Source of the DNA: Actinomycetes bacterium
GTDB lineage: Bacteria > Actinomycetota > Acidimicrobiia > Acidimicrobiales > RAAP-2
DNA length: 64,000 bases
NCBI GenBank assembly: GCA_021806045.1
Contig: JAJZDI010000001.1
Span: forward strand, 132,518-196,517
Direction of reading: 5' to 3'
A program made the position numbers and the translations under genes. Every line of letters begins with the position of its first letter. Position 1 is the first letter of the stretch. The notes under the pieces were generated by a model. That model was not told the DNA's origin. It ran no database searches and was given only the letters and a program-made list of their open reading frames with translations. Below are positions 26,353-39,067 of this stretch, in pieces.

Positions 26353-28350
26353 TCAGGCGCTGGCCATCCGGTGGGAGGCGGCCAGGTCGGCCAGGTCGGC
26401 CACGATCTCCTCCATGCGGAAGTCCTTGGGGGTGTACACCTGCGCCACGCCGTGGGCCCGCAGGATGTCGGCGTCCTCGGGCGGGATGATCCCCCCGACG
26501 ACCACCGGCACGTCGACCCCGGCCTGGCGGAGCTCGTCCACTACCGCCGGCACCAGCTCGAGGTGGCTGCCGGACAGGATCGAGATGCCGACGACGTCGA
26601 CGTCCTCGTCACGGGCCGCCGCTGCGATCTGGGCGGGCGTCAGGCGGATCCCCTGGTACACGACCTCGAAGCCGGCGTCGCGAGCTGCCACCGCGATCTG
26701 CTCGGCCCCGTTGGAGTGACCGTCGAGGCCGGGCTTGGCAACCAGGAGCCGGGGCGGTCCCCCCGTGCGCTCGGCCAGGTCGCGGACCTTGGTGACCACT
26801 GGTGCCAGCTCGGCACCTCGGTGGCCGATGCCGCCGCCCACCCCCGTCGGGGCTCGGTACTCGCCGAACACCTCGCGGAGCGCGGCGGCCCACTCGCCGG
26901 TCGTCCCGCCGGCGTGGGCCAGGGCGATGGTGGCCGGCATGATGTTCTCGCTGCCCTCGGCCGCCCGCCGCAGGTCGTCGAGGCATCGCTGTACGGCGGC
27001 CCCGTCCCGGGCGGCACGCCAGGTGGCGATCTCGTCCCGCAGCTGGGCCTCGACCGCCGGGTCCACCTTGAGGATGGCACCCCCCTCGTCGGCGGACGCG
27101 GTGAGCGGCGAGTCGGCCGTCTCGGTGTAGCAGTTGACCCCCACGACCTGGAGCTCACCCGTCTCGATGCGGCGCACCCGATCGGCCTGGCTCCCGACCA
27201 GCCTGGACTTCAGCTCGTCGATGGCCTCGAAGGCGCCGCCGAGGGCTAGGACGTCCTCGAGCTCGGCCCACGCCGCGTCGGCCAGTTCGGACGTCTTCGC
27301 CTCGATGACGTGCGAGCCGTCGAAGATGTCCCCGTACTCGAGGAGGTCGGACTCGAAGGCCAGCACCTGCTGGATCCGCAGGCTCCACTGCTGGTCCCAC
27401 GGCCGGGGCAGCCCGAGGGCCTCGTTCCATGCCGGGAGCTGGATGGCCCGGGCCCGGGCCCGCTTGGACAGCGTCACCCCGAGGGCCTCGAGCACGATGC
27501 GCTGGATGTTGTTCTCCGGCTGCGCCTCGGTCAGGCCGAGCGAGTTCACCTGGACGCCGTAGCGGAAGCGGCGGAGCTTCTCGTCGCCCACCCCGTAGCG
27601 GTCGGCGCAGATGCGGTCCCACAGGGCGGTGAACGCCCGCAACTTGCACGTCTCCTCGACGAAGCGGACGCCGGCGTTCACGAAGAAGGAGATCCGTCCG
27701 ACCACCGACGGGAGCTCGTCGTCGGTCACCTGCCCCGACGCCCGCACGGCGTCGAGGATCCCGATGGCGGTGGCGAGGGCGAAGGCCACCTCCTGGACGG
27801 GGGTCGCCCCCGCCTCCTGGAGGTGGTAGCTGCAGACGTTGATCGGGTTCCACTTGGGGACGTGGCGGACGGTGTGGGTGATGGTGTCCACCGTGAGCCG
27901 CAGGCTGGGCTGGGGCGGGAAGATGAACGTCCCCCTGGACAGGTACTCCTTCACGATGTCGTTCTGGGTGGTGCCCGAGAGCACGGCCGGGTCGACGCCA
28001 CGCTCCTCTGCGTTGGCCACGTACAGGCCGAGCAGCCACGCCGCGGTGGCGTTGATGGTCATCGACGTGTTCATCGTCTCGACGGGGATCCCGTCGAGCA
28101 GCTCGCGCATGTGGCCGAGGTGCGCGACGGGCACGCCGACCTTGCCGACCTCGCCGGCCGCCTCGGGGGCATCCGGGTCGTAGCCGATCTGCGTGGGCAG
28201 GTCGAAGGCGATCGACAGCCCCGTCTGGCCCTTGGCCAGGTTGGTCCGGTAGAGCTCGTTCGACGCCTTGGCCGTCGAGTGCCCGGAGTAGGTCCGCATG
28301 ACCCACGGCTTGTCGCGTGGCGTGCGCTGGTCCGGCTCCACGTTTGTCAT
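26353..28350 (-). CDS. ecm: ethylmalonyl-CoA mutase (adenosylcobalamin-dependent)
   Basis: Single-chain B12 mutase of 665 aa. The N-terminal barrel begins KPWVMRTYSGHSTAKASNELY, followed by KGQTGLSIAFDLPTQIGYD, which is more like ethylmalonyl-CoA mutase than methylmalonyl-CoA mutase from memory of the families. MNTSMTINATAAWLL and TFIFPPQPSLRLTVD follow. The C-terminal cobalamin domain has the His-on motif GLDGHSNGAEQ and ISILSGSHLELVP. It converts (2R)-ethylmalonyl-CoA to methylsuccinyl-CoA, the step after Ccr and epimerase in this same window. GACAAT (28357-28362) lies 6 nt before the ATG, a possible leaderless promoter. Confidence 0.88.
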   Translation of the reverse strand: MTNVEPDQRTPRDKPWVMRTYSGHSTAKASNELYRTNLAKGQTGLSIAFDLPTQIGYDPDAPEAAGEVGKVGVPVAHLGHMRELLDGIPVETMNTSMTINATAAWLLGLYVANAEERGVDPAVLSGTTQNDIVKEYLSRGTFIFPPQPSLRLTVDTITHTVRHVPKWNPINVCSYHLQEAGATPVQEVAFALATAIGILDAVRASGQVTDDELPSVVGRISFFVNAGVRFVEETCKLRAFTALWDRICADRYGVGDEKLRRFRYGVQVNSLGLTEAQPENNIQRIVLEALGVTLSKRARARAIQLPAWNEALGLPRPWDQQWSLRIQQVLAFESDLLEYGDIFDGSHVIEAKTSELADAAWAELEDVLALGGAFEAIDELKSRLVGSQADRVRRIETGELQVVGVNCYTETADSPLTASADEGGAILKVDPAVEAQLRDEIATWRAARDGAAVQRCLDDLRRAAEGSENIMPATIALAHAGGTTGEWAAALREVFGEYRAPTGVGGGIGHRGAELAPVVTKVRDLAERTGGPPRLLVAKPGLDGHSNGAEQIAVAARDAGFEVVYQGIRLTPAQIAAAARDEDVDVVGISILSGSHLELVPAVVDELRQAGVDVPVVVGGIIPPEDADILRAHGVAQVYTPKDFRMEEIVADLADLAASHRMASA

Positions 28351-28452
28351 CTCCCCATTGTCCCTCGGGTCGCCCCCGGTCGTGGCGGGCGACGGTGCAC
28401 TGCCGTGACCCGGGCCGTGACCCGCCTCAGGGCCGCCGGGCCCCGCTCCGGG

Positions 28453-29310
28453 TCACTTGGCCGCGTAGTCGAAGAACCCCTTGCCCGACTTGCGACCGAA
28501 GAGCTCGGCGGCGACCATGCGCCGCAGCAGTGGGACGGCAGCGTAGTTCGGGTCCCGGAACTCGTCGTAGAGGGCGTCGAGGATGGCCAGCGAGGTGTCC
28601 AGGCCGACCAGGTCGAGGAGGGCGAAGGGCCCCATGGGGAACCCGCACCCGCCCTTCATGGCCGTGTCGATGTCCTCGAGGGAGGCCACGCCCTGCTCGT
28701 AGAGGCGCACGGCATTGTTCAGGTAGGGGAACAGGAGGGCGTTCACGATGAAGCCGGCCTGGTCCTTCACCTCGACCGGTGTCTTTCCGCACGCCTCGGC
28801 GAAGGCACGGGCCGCGTCGATCGTCTCCTCGGAGGCGGTGATGGGGCGGACCACCTCGACCAGGCTCATGACCGGGGCCGGGTTGAAGAAGTGGATGCCG
28901 CACACCTTCTCCGGCCGGCCCGTCTGCATGGCCAGCTCCACCACCGGCAGCGTGGACGTGTTGGTGGCCAGGATGGCCCCGTCCTCCGTGATCCGGTCCA
29001 GCTCGTTGAAGAGCTCCTTCTTCACGGCCAGGTCCTCGACGACCGACTCGATGACCAGGTCCATCTTCGCCAGGGCGTGCAGGTCCGAGGTGGCGGTCAC
29101 CCGGGCCAGGGCCGCATCGCGCTCCTCGGCCGTCCGCTTCCCCTTGTCCACCTGGCGGTTGAGCGACTTCTCCAGCGCGGCGACGGTGGCGTCCGCCGTG
29201 TTCTGGCTCCGTGAGCGGAGGACGACCTCGAACCCGCTCACCGCGGCCGTCTCGGCGATCCCCGACCCCATGATCCCCGACCCGATGATTCCCACGCGTG
29301 TGATCGACAT
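28453..29310 (-). CDS. 3-hydroxybutyryl-CoA dehydrogenase
   Basis: 3-hydroxyacyl-CoA dehydrogenase of 285 aa. The NAD-binding motif is VGIIGSGIMGSGIAE, the catalytic His is in GIHFFNPAPVM, and VKDQAGFIVNALLFPYLN and GCGFPMGPFALLDLVG are family signatures; length is that of single-domain short-chain enzymes. It interconverts acetoacetyl-CoA and 3-hydroxybutyryl-CoA, linking the thiolase at 10636 with crotonyl-CoA formation. TAACAT (29319-29324 on the reverse strand) lies 8 nt before the ATG. The gene is 100 bases upstream of ecm on the same strand. Confidence 0.94.
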   Translation of the reverse strand: MSITRVGIIGSGIMGSGIAETAAVSGFEVVLRSRSQNTADATVAALEKSLNRQVDKGKRTAEERDAALARVTATSDLHALAKMDLVIESVVEDLAVKKELFNELDRITEDGAILATNTSTLPVVELAMQTGRPEKVCGIHFFNPAPVMSLVEVVRPITASEETIDAARAFAEACGKTPVEVKDQAGFIVNALLFPYLNNAVRLYEQGVASLEDIDTAMKGGCGFPMGPFALLDLVGLDTSLAILDALYDEFRDPNYAAVPLLRRMVAAELFGRKSGKGFFDYAAK

Positions 29311-29401
29311 GGGGGGGCATGTTACCGGGGGTCAGCACCACCGGGTAGACCCGGGCCCGGGCACTGTTGCCGGGCCCGTCCGCACCCGGCACGATGGTCG
29401 G

Positions 29402-30667
29402 ATGGCCGACCTCGCCGATGCCCTGTCCGACGACGATCCGGGAGCGGAGAGCGGCACCGGCGCCGGGCCCCGACGGGGTGGTCCGTGGGCTGGAGGGTGG
29501 GCCGGCGGGTGGGGTGGCCCACCCCGGCGCCGGGCCCTCTACGACCGGCAGCTGCGACGGCGCGCCGAGCATGCCTCGCTGCGCCACCGTGCCATGCGCG
29601 CGGCCATGGCCGTTCCCGAGCCCCTCGTCCGGGCGGTGACCCGTTCGCCGATCGAGATCGACGGCAGGGTCCTCGACCGCCGGGTCCAGTACATGCTGGC
29701 CGTCCAGCGGCTCCTGCCCAGCCCCCTCGAGGCGGCCACGCTGGACCCCGCCGCCCAGCGGCGCCAGCTGCGGATGGTGGCCATCCCAGCCATGCCCACC
29801 CGCCGGGACGTCTACTCGGCCGACCGGGTGGTGAGCCGGGCGGAGGCGGACGGCGGGCCCGTTCCCGTGCGTGTCCACCGGCCCTACGGGGCAGGACCGC
29901 TCGGGCGCGCGTCGGGCTCCCGGCGCCACCGGGGTGCCATCGTCTACGTGCACGGCGGCGGCTGGGTCACCGGCGACCTCGACACCCACCACGGGTCGTG
30001 CCAGACGCTCGCCGCGGTGACCGGTTGCGTGGTGGTCGCCGTCGACTACCGGCTGGCACCCGAGCACCCGTTCCCCGCCGCCCTCGACGACACGCTGGCC
30101 GCCTGGGCATGGGTGGCCGAGCGGCCCGACGAGCTCGGGTTCGAACCCGGTCGGGTGGGGATCATGGGAGACAGCGCGGGTGGCAACCTGGCCGCGGCAC
30201 TGGCACTGGTCGTGCGGGACCGGGACGATCCCGCCCTTCCGCTCCCGGTCGCCCAGGGTCTCGTCTACCCGGGGGTCGACCTCCGGCTCGACACCGGCTC
30301 GATCCGCACCCTGGCCGACGGCTTCATGCTGACGGCGGAGGGAATGTGGGCCTTCCGCGATGCCTACGTGCCCGATCCGGCCGACTGGGAGCGCCCGGAG
30401 GTCTCACCCCTGCTGGCGTCCGACCACGCCGGGCTGCCGCCGGCCCTCATCGTGACGGCCGGCTTCGATCCTCTGCGCGACGACGGGTTCGCCTACGCCT
30501 CCGCGTTGCGTGCCGCCGGCGTCGAGGTCCACGAGCGTTGCTACGACGGCCAGATCCACGGGTTCTTCGGGATGGGCCTCCTCCCCGGTGGGATGGAGAT
30601 CATCACCGAGGTGTGCGAGGCCATGGGCCGCCTGATGGCGCGCCCGCTGGGCCGCCCGCGTGCCTAG
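29402..30667 (+). CDS. alpha/beta hydrolase, HSL family esterase/lipase
   Basis: Hydrolase of 421 aa. IVYVHGGGWVTGD is the oxyanion-hole motif, GIMGDSAGGNLAAALAL contains the catalytic Ser, and the Asp and His come from GFDPLRDDG and QIHGFFGMG. An N-terminal region of about 190 aa (ALYDRQLRRRAEHASLRHR and a cap-like segment) precedes the catalytic core, making it longer than typical bacterial HSL enzymes. The first 40 residues are Gly/Asp-rich and probably disordered. ATG 29402 is the only reasonable start after the divergent dehydrogenase gene. The next gene's start lies just beyond the stop. Confidence 0.85.
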   Translation: MADLADALSDDDPGAESGTGAGPRRGGPWAGGWAGGWGGPPRRRALYDRQLRRRAEHASLRHRAMRAAMAVPEPLVRAVTRSPIEIDGRVLDRRVQYMLAVQRLLPSPLEAATLDPAAQRRQLRMVAIPAMPTRRDVYSADRVVSRAEADGGPVPVRVHRPYGAGPLGRASGSRRHRGAIVYVHGGGWVTGDLDTHHGSCQTLAAVTGCVVVAVDYRLAPEHPFPAALDDTLAAWAWVAERPDELGFEPGRVGIMGDSAGGNLAAALALVVRDRDDPALPLPVAQGLVYPGVDLRLDTGSIRTLADGFMLTAEGMWAFRDAYVPDPADWERPEVSPLLASDHAGLPPALIVTAGFDPLRDDGFAYASALRAAGVEVHERCYDGQIHGFFGMGLLPGGMEIITEVCEAMGRLMARPLGRPRA

Positions 30668-30677
30668 GGTTAGCGCC

Positions 30678-31403
30678 ATGGCCGACATCGATGCCGTAGA
30701 GGGAGCCACCGGCACCCTCGCCCTGGTGGGCGGGGGAGAGTGGCGTGACGGGTGCACGTTCGACGCGGGGCTGCTCGAGGCGTCGGGGGGCGGGCGTGTG
30801 GTCGTCCTGCCGACGGCCGCCGCCTACGAGCACCCCGAGCGGCTCGTCGTCCGGGCGGCCGAGTGGTTCGCCCCGCTCGGCGCCGAGGTGGAGGGGGTCA
30901 TGGTCCTCACCCGGGCGGACGCCGCCGACCCGGGGACGGCCGAGGTGATCCGGGGCGCCCGCTTCCTCTACCTGGCCGGCAGCTCGCCCATGCACCTCCG
31001 CTCCGTGCTGAAAGGCTCCGTCGCCTGGGACGCGCTGGTCGCCGCCTGGCACGGGGGCGCGGTGGTGGCCGGCTCCTCGGCCGCGGCGATGGTGCTGACC
31101 GACCCCATGGTCGACGCCCGTGGCGGCGGGCTGACGGTGGGGCTGGGACTGGTCACCGGGGTGGCCGTCGTCCCCCACTTCGGCGACGCGCACGAGGACG
31201 TCCACGGGGAGAAGCTCCACCGCTCGGTGCTCCTGGCACCGCCAGGCATCCCGGTGGCGGGCATCCCCGAGCGCACCGCGCTCATCAGGGCCGGCGACGG
31301 CACGTGGTCGGCCGGCGGGGCGGGGGAGGTGCGGGTGTTCCTCGACGGCGCACCGGCCGCCGACGGGCTGGGCGCGCTGCCCGGCCGTGTCCACGCCGGC
31401 TGA
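30678..31403 (+). CDS. peptidase S51 / cyanophycinase-like (class I amidotransferase-fold) protein
   Basis: Protein of 241 aa resembling peptidase family S51. TLALVGGGEW at the N-terminus, FLYLAGSSPMHLRSVL in the middle and GGAVVAGSSAAAMVLTDPM with the nucleophilic Ser correspond to the G-x-S-A-x motif of cyanophycinase and dipeptidase E. His in VVPHFGDAH may complete the active site. Substrate unknown. ATG 30678 lies 7 nt after TAGGGT (30665-30670), which fits the leaderless pattern; a GTG at 30660 overlapping the previous stop is the alternative. Confidence 0.72.
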   Translation: MADIDAVEGATGTLALVGGGEWRDGCTFDAGLLEASGGGRVVVLPTAAAYEHPERLVVRAAEWFAPLGAEVEGVMVLTRADAADPGTAEVIRGARFLYLAGSSPMHLRSVLKGSVAWDALVAAWHGGAVVAGSSAAAMVLTDPMVDARGGGLTVGLGLVTGVAVVPHFGDAHEDVHGEKLHRSVLLAPPGIPVAGIPERTALIRAGDGTWSAGGAGEVRVFLDGAPAADGLGALPGRVHAG

Positions 31404-31427
31404 CTGGACCGGCTGACCCAGCGTGGG

Positions 31428-31982
31428 TCAGTCCGCTTCGGTGATGGTCACCGACTCGATCACGACCCGTTCGGTGGGCGAGCCGGAACGGGTCCCCACC
31501 GCGTCGATGGCCGCCACCACGTCGAGCCCGGCCACCACCTTGCCGAACAGCGAGTAGCTGGGCGGCAGAGCAGCGCCGTCGGGGCCGCTGATCACGAAGA
31601 ACTGGCTGCCGTTGGTGTCGGGTCCGGCGTTGGCCATGGCCAGCGACCCGATCTCGTAGCGCCCAGGGGCCGGGAGCTCGTCGGCGAACCGGTAGCCGGG
31701 GCCGCCCCGGCCGGTGCCCTCGGGGTCGCCGCCCTGGAGGACGAAGCCGGGGATGATCCGGTGGAAGACGATGCCGTCGAAGTAGTGGTAGCGGGCCAGG
31801 AAGACGAAGTTGTTCACCGTCTTCGGAGCGGCGATCGGGTCCAGCGCGATGGTCATGGTCCCTTTCGAGGTGACCATCTGGGCCGTGTAGCGCTTGGCCG
31901 GGTCGATGACCATGGGGGGCGGGCCGTCGAACCGCTGGGTCTTGGGGCTCGATCCGTCCGGTGCCGGTGCGTCGGGGCTCAT
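31428..31982 (-). CDS. peptidyl-prolyl cis-trans isomerase, cyclophilin type (cytoplasmic)
   Basis: Cyclophilin of 184 aa without signal peptide. NFVFLARYHYFDGIVFHRIIPG, the FVLQGGDPEGTG loop and MANAGPDTNGSQFFV carry the conserved catalytic Arg (FHR) and Gln/Phe residues. It accelerates folding at X-Pro bonds. Immediately upstream on the same strand is a membrane-anchored paralogue (32062-32898) with the same core, so the pair probably arose by duplication. Confidence 0.93.
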   Translation of the reverse strand: MSPDAPAPDGSSPKTQRFDGPPPMVIDPAKRYTAQMVTSKGTMTIALDPIAAPKTVNNFVFLARYHYFDGIVFHRIIPGFVLQGGDPEGTGRGGPGYRFADELPAPGRYEIGSLAMANAGPDTNGSQFFVISGPDGAALPPSYSLFGKVVAGLDVVAAIDAVGTRSGSPTERVVIESVTITEAD

Positions 31983-32061
31983 GGGTGGCTCGCTTTCTGT
32001 GGCTGTCAGTGGCGTGGCGCTCGGCCCGGTACCCGCCCGGGCGCCGGCGACGGCCGGGCGG

Positions 32062-32898
32062 TCAGGACTCGCTGATGGTCACCGAGATGATCCGGTGCTC
32101 GACCTTGGGCGTGCCGCCGGTGGTCCCGTCGGTGTTGATCTTCTGGATGACGTTCATCCCCGAGGTCACCTGGCCGAACAGGGAGTAGCTCGGAGGCAGC
32201 GACTCGCCCTGCTGCCCGGCGACGATGAAGAACTGGCTGCCGTTGGTGTTGGGCCCCGAGTTGGCCATGGCCACCGACCCGAGCGGGTACTGGGGGTTCG
32301 CCTTCGGCGGCAGCTCGTCGGCGAACGAGTAGCCGGGTCCGCCGGTGCCCGTGCCGGTGGGGTCACCCGTCTGGTCGACGAAGCCGGGGATCACCCGGTG
32401 GAAGACGACGCAGTCGAAGAAGTGCTGGCGGGCGAGGAAGACGAAGGAGTTCACGGCCAGCGGCGCCGCTTTCGGCGCCAGGGTGATGGTGAAGGAGCCG
32501 ACGTCGGTCTTGACCGCGGCCGTGTAGGTCTTCGAGGTGTTGATGTGGGTGCCGGTGGGGCCGTTCGGGTAGGAGGGCTTGTTCAACGTGGCCTTCAGGT
32601 TCGACGGGCAGTCGGCCGAGGTGGTGATGGCCGACGGGCTCTTGTCGCCGGACCCGCCAGGTGACGACGACGGCGTGTAGGTGAAGGCGGGAACCGTTGT
32701 CGTGGTGGAGGAGGCGGCCTTCGTCGCCGGCTTCGACGAGCCGCTGGTCAGCCACAGGGACAGCGCCACGATCAGGGCCAGGATGACCACGCCGATCCCG
32801 CTCCGCCGCATGGTCTGCTTGCGCTTGCGGGCCTTTGCCTCGGCTTCCAGGCGAGCACGCCTGGCGGCCTTCTGACGTTGACGCTTCTCGGTGGGCAC
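32062..32898 (-). CDS. membrane-anchored peptidyl-prolyl isomerase, cyclophilin type
   Basis: Cyclophilin of 278 aa. The N-terminus is very basic ([21 protein letters not shown]), followed by one transmembrane segment at about residues 33-51 ([16 protein letters not shown]), a Ser/Thr-rich linker and a C-terminal cyclophilin domain with [23 protein letters not shown] and [15 protein letters not shown]. Predicted to face outside the membrane. The GTG start at 32898 has TACCCT (32907-32912, reverse strand) 8 nt upstream and no Shine-Dalgarno. Confidence 0.92.
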   Translation of the reverse strand: MPTEKRQRQKAARRARLEAEAKARKRKQTMRRSGIGVVILALIVALSLWLTSGSSKPATKAASSTTTTVPAFTYTPSSSPGGSGDKSPSAITTSADCPSNLKATLNKPSYPNGPTGTHINTSKTYTAAVKTDVGSFTITLAPKAAPLAVNSFVFLARQHFFDCVVFHRVIPGFVDQTGDPTGTGTGGPGYSFADELPPKANPQYPLGSVAMANSGPNTNGSQFFIVAGQQGESLPPSYSLFGQVTSGMNVIQKINTDGTTGGTPKVEHRIISVTISES

Positions 32899-32978
32899 GG
32901 GGGATCAGGGTAGTGCGTCGCCGGCAGTGCCACGCTCCGCCCCGGCCGCCGCCCTCCGATGTCCGGCGGATGGGGCGC

Positions 32979-32984
32979 TACCCT
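32979..32984 (+). promoter_or_regulatory. -10 element for leaderless aspartate kinase gene
   Basis: TACCCT at 32979-32984 with 8 nt to the ATG at 32993. The divergent cyclophilin gene has a matching element on the other strand, so the 94-base spacer carries two back-to-back leaderless promoters. Confidence 0.5.
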
Positions 32985-32992
32985 GGCGGGCC

Positions 32993-35285
<2,293 letters not shown>

Positions 35286-35364
35286 CGGCCGGCATCCGTC
35301 CCGTCGGCATGGGCTGACCGCCGGCATCCGGCTGGTCGCCGCGCAGGAGCAGCTCAGCAGTCGG

Positions 35365-36030
35365 TCAGTCGCCGTCTCCGCAGGGAGGCGTGGCCGCCCC
35401 CTCACCCCCGGCCAGGGTGGCGACCCGCTTGGCCAGGTTGACGGCGTGGTCGCCGAAGCGCTCGTAGAAGCGGGCGATCATGGCCAGCTCCACGGCGACC
35501 GGCAGCGGCATCGTCCCGGCCACCACCTCGACGGTCAGGCTGACGTGGAGATCGTCCATCTCGTCGTCGAGGTCGTCCACCAGCTCGACCGCGCCGGGCA
35601 GGCGCGCCCGGTAGGCGTCGGCCGTCGACCGCCACATGTGGATGGCCACCTCGCCCATCCGCTCGATCAGTCCCCGGCTCCGCGCCGACAGCTCCACGCC
35701 CAGGCCCCTGGCGGCACGGCGGGCGACGTGCTGGGCCAGGTGACCGTTGCGCTCGATGTCGGGGAGCATGCGCAGCACGGCGACGAGGAAGCGGAGGTCG
35801 TCGGGGCTGACGTCCGGGTTGCCGAGCATCTCCAGCGTGCACGCCTCGATCTCGTCCTCGATGGCGTCCACCGTCTCGTCCTCGTCGGCCAGTCGCTTGG
35901 CCGCCTCGCGGTCGCCAGCCAGCAGGGCATGGGTGGCGCCGGCGATGTCCTCGCCGATGAGCGCGAACAGGTGGACTACCTGCCGGTCAATCTGGACCAG
36001 GCGCTCGTGCGGCGTCGCCTCCGGCTCCAT
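35365..36030 (-). CDS. phoU: phosphate signalling complex protein PhoU
   Basis: Protein of 221 aa made of two three-helix PhoU repeats. IEDEIEACTLEMLGNPDVSPDDLRFL and MIARFYERFGDHAVNLAKRV contain the E-x3-D metal-binding pattern of each half, here as IERNGHLA and ERFGDHAVN. It normally mediates negative regulation of the phosphate regulon through the Pst transporter and the PhoR kinase; no pst or phoR gene is in the window. TACGGT (36037-36042, reverse strand) lies 6 nt before the ATG, with no Shine-Dalgarno. Confidence 0.93.
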   Translation of the reverse strand: MEPEATPHERLVQIDRQVVHLFALIGEDIAGATHALLAGDREAAKRLADEDETVDAIEDEIEACTLEMLGNPDVSPDDLRFLVAVLRMLPDIERNGHLAQHVARRAARGLGVELSARSRGLIERMGEVAIHMWRSTADAYRARLPGAVELVDDLDDEMDDLHVSLTVEVVAGTMPLPVAVELAMIARFYERFGDHAVNLAKRVATLAGGEGAATPPCGDGD

Positions 36031-36180
36031 ACCTGCACCGTACCCGTCGGAGCGCCCCGGGGCGTCGACGCGGTTCCGGCGGTGTCGCACCCTCCCGGTA
36101 CCGTCGCAGGCGTGCCGGGCGAGGTGCCGGGCGCGCCGATGGCGGGGCCGGCACCGCCCCGCCCGGAGGGAGCGTGTGCC

Positions 36181-37473
36181 GTGGCCGTGGGGATCGTCGT
36201 AGGTGTGCTGGTCGGTCTGGTCGTCGGGGTGGCGGCGGGAATGGTGGCCCGGTCGGGCGCCGTGGAGCGGGCGAGGTCGGAGGCGGCCCACCTGTCGGCC
36301 CAGCTGGACGCCGAACGCCGGATCGGCGCCGAACGGGTCGCCACCGTCGAGGCGGCCCGCGCCCAGCTGGCGGGAGAATTCGAGCGCCTGTCGGGCGAGG
36401 CCCTCGATCGCGCCAGCGCCCGGTTCCTCGAGCTGGCCGGCACCCGGCTCGACCAGGTCCGCCACGCGGCGGACGGCGACCTGGCCGCCCGGGAGCGCGC
36501 CATCGAGCACCTCCTGCGGCCGGTGCGCGACGAGCTCGCCCGCTACCAGGCGGGGATCGCCGAACTCGAGCGTCAACGCCACGAGGCCTATGCCGCCCTC
36601 CGTGAGCAGGTCCGCCAGCTGGCCGCCTCCGAGGGCGAGCTGCGGGCCGAAACGGGCCGCCTGGTCACGGCCCTCCGAGCCCCCCAGGTCCGCGGCCGGT
36701 GGGGCGAGCTCCAGCTGCGCAGGGTGGTCGAGCTCGCCGGAATGGTCGAGCACTGCGACTTCGAGGAGCAGGTGACGACGCCCGACGACGGGGACGGGCG
36801 GTTCCGACCCGACCTGGTCGTCCGCCTGCCCGGCGGTGGCAACGTCGTGGTCGACGCGAAAGTGCCGATGCAGGCCTACCTCGACGCCAACGACGCCTCC
36901 GACGACGCATCCCGCCGCGCCCACCTGGCCGCCCACGCCCGCCAGCTCCGGTCCCACGTCGACGCCCTCGCCGGCAAGGCCTACTGGCGCCGGCTGGAGC
37001 CGTCTCCCGAGTTCGTGGTGGCCTTCGTACCCGGCGACCCGCTGCTCACCGCAGCCATGGAGCACGACCCGGGGCTGATGGAGCATGCGGTGGCCAACCA
37101 CGTGCTCCTGGCCACGCCCATCACCCTCGTCGCCCTGCTGCGCTCGGTGGCCTACGGGTGGCGCCAGGACTCGCTGGCCGAGCACGCCCGCGAGGTCCAG
37201 CGTCTGGGCGCCGAGCTCTACGGACGGCTGGCCACCCTGGGCGAGCACGTCGGCGGTGTCGGGCGGTCGTTGACCGCCGCGGTGACCGCCTACAACAAGG
37301 CGGTGGGATCTCTCGAGGGCCGGGTGCTCGTCACCGCCCGGCGCTTCGCCGACCTCGGCGTGGCCGGGGCGACCGCCTCCGCCATCCCCGACCTTCCTCC
37401 GGTGGAGGCCATCCCCCGCCAGCTCCATGCCCCGGAGGTGGCCACCGACGGAGGGCCCTCGCACACGACCTGA
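36181..37473 (+). CDS. rmuC: DNA recombination protein RmuC homologue
   Basis: Protein of about 430 aa. One N-terminal transmembrane segment (VGIVVGVLVGLVVGVAAGMVA) is followed by a coiled-coil region rich in Ala, Arg and Glu, and then the RmuC domain with RGRWGELQLRRVVELAGMV, VVVDAKVPMQAYLDA and EFVVAFVPGD, which belongs to a nuclease-like fold. It is thought to limit DNA rearrangements. GTG 36181 follows GGAGGG by 10 nt and starts right at the membrane segment. A GTG at 36112, 7 nt after TACCGT (36099-36104), would be a leaderless alternative. Confidence 0.88.
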   Translation: MAVGIVVGVLVGLVVGVAAGMVARSGAVERARSEAAHLSAQLDAERRIGAERVATVEAARAQLAGEFERLSGEALDRASARFLELAGTRLDQVRHAADGDLAARERAIEHLLRPVRDELARYQAGIAELERQRHEAYAALREQVRQLAASEGELRAETGRLVTALRAPQVRGRWGELQLRRVVELAGMVEHCDFEEQVTTPDDGDGRFRPDLVVRLPGGGNVVVDAKVPMQAYLDANDASDDASRRAHLAAHARQLRSHVDALAGKAYWRRLEPSPEFVVAFVPGDPLLTAAMEHDPGLMEHAVANHVLLATPITLVALLRSVAYGWRQDSLAEHAREVQRLGAELYGRLATLGEHVGGVGRSLTAAVTAYNKAVGSLEGRVLVTARRFADLGVAGATASAIPDLPPVEAIPRQLHAPEVATDGGPSHTT

Positions 37474-37475
37474 GC

Positions 37476-37558
37476 CGGCGCGTCCGAGGTCTCGTCCAGG
37501 CCCATCCGGGGCCCATCGGTCGGCGCGTCCGAGGTCTCGTCCAGGCCCATCCGGGGCC
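37476..37558. repeat. 38-bp perfect direct repeat, period 45
   Basis: Identical 38-base copies at 37476-37513 and 37521-37558, separated by 7 bases, starting 3 bases after the rmuC stop. Each contains CGAGGTCTCG and ends GGCCCATCCGGGGCC, able to form short hairpins. A third degenerate fragment (GGCCCATCGG) follows. It could be a tandem terminator or a simple slippage duplication. Confidence 0.75.
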
Positions 37559-37634
37559 ATCCGCGGCCCATCGGCAGGCCACCCGGGGCTCGAAGCGGCG
37601 CCCAGGTGACCTGCAACTTTCCGGATCCTTACCG

Positions 37635-37650
37635 GGTATTTACGAATACC
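37635..37650. promoter_or_regulatory. perfect inverted repeat in AT-rich promoter region
   Basis: GGTATT (37635-37640) and AATACC (37645-37650) flank TACG, a perfect 6-bp palindrome in the most AT-rich stretch between rmuC and the UDP-sulfoquinovose synthase gene. Likely an operator or the promoter itself; inference from position only. Confidence 0.4.
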
Positions 37651-37674
37651 TCACATTTTCGTGGTGGAATCTAA

Positions 37675-39018
<1,344 letters not shown>

Positions 39019-39067
39019 CCCGAGCCACGCCCACGTGCCGGCGGTAGCCGGCACTATCGTCACCGCG

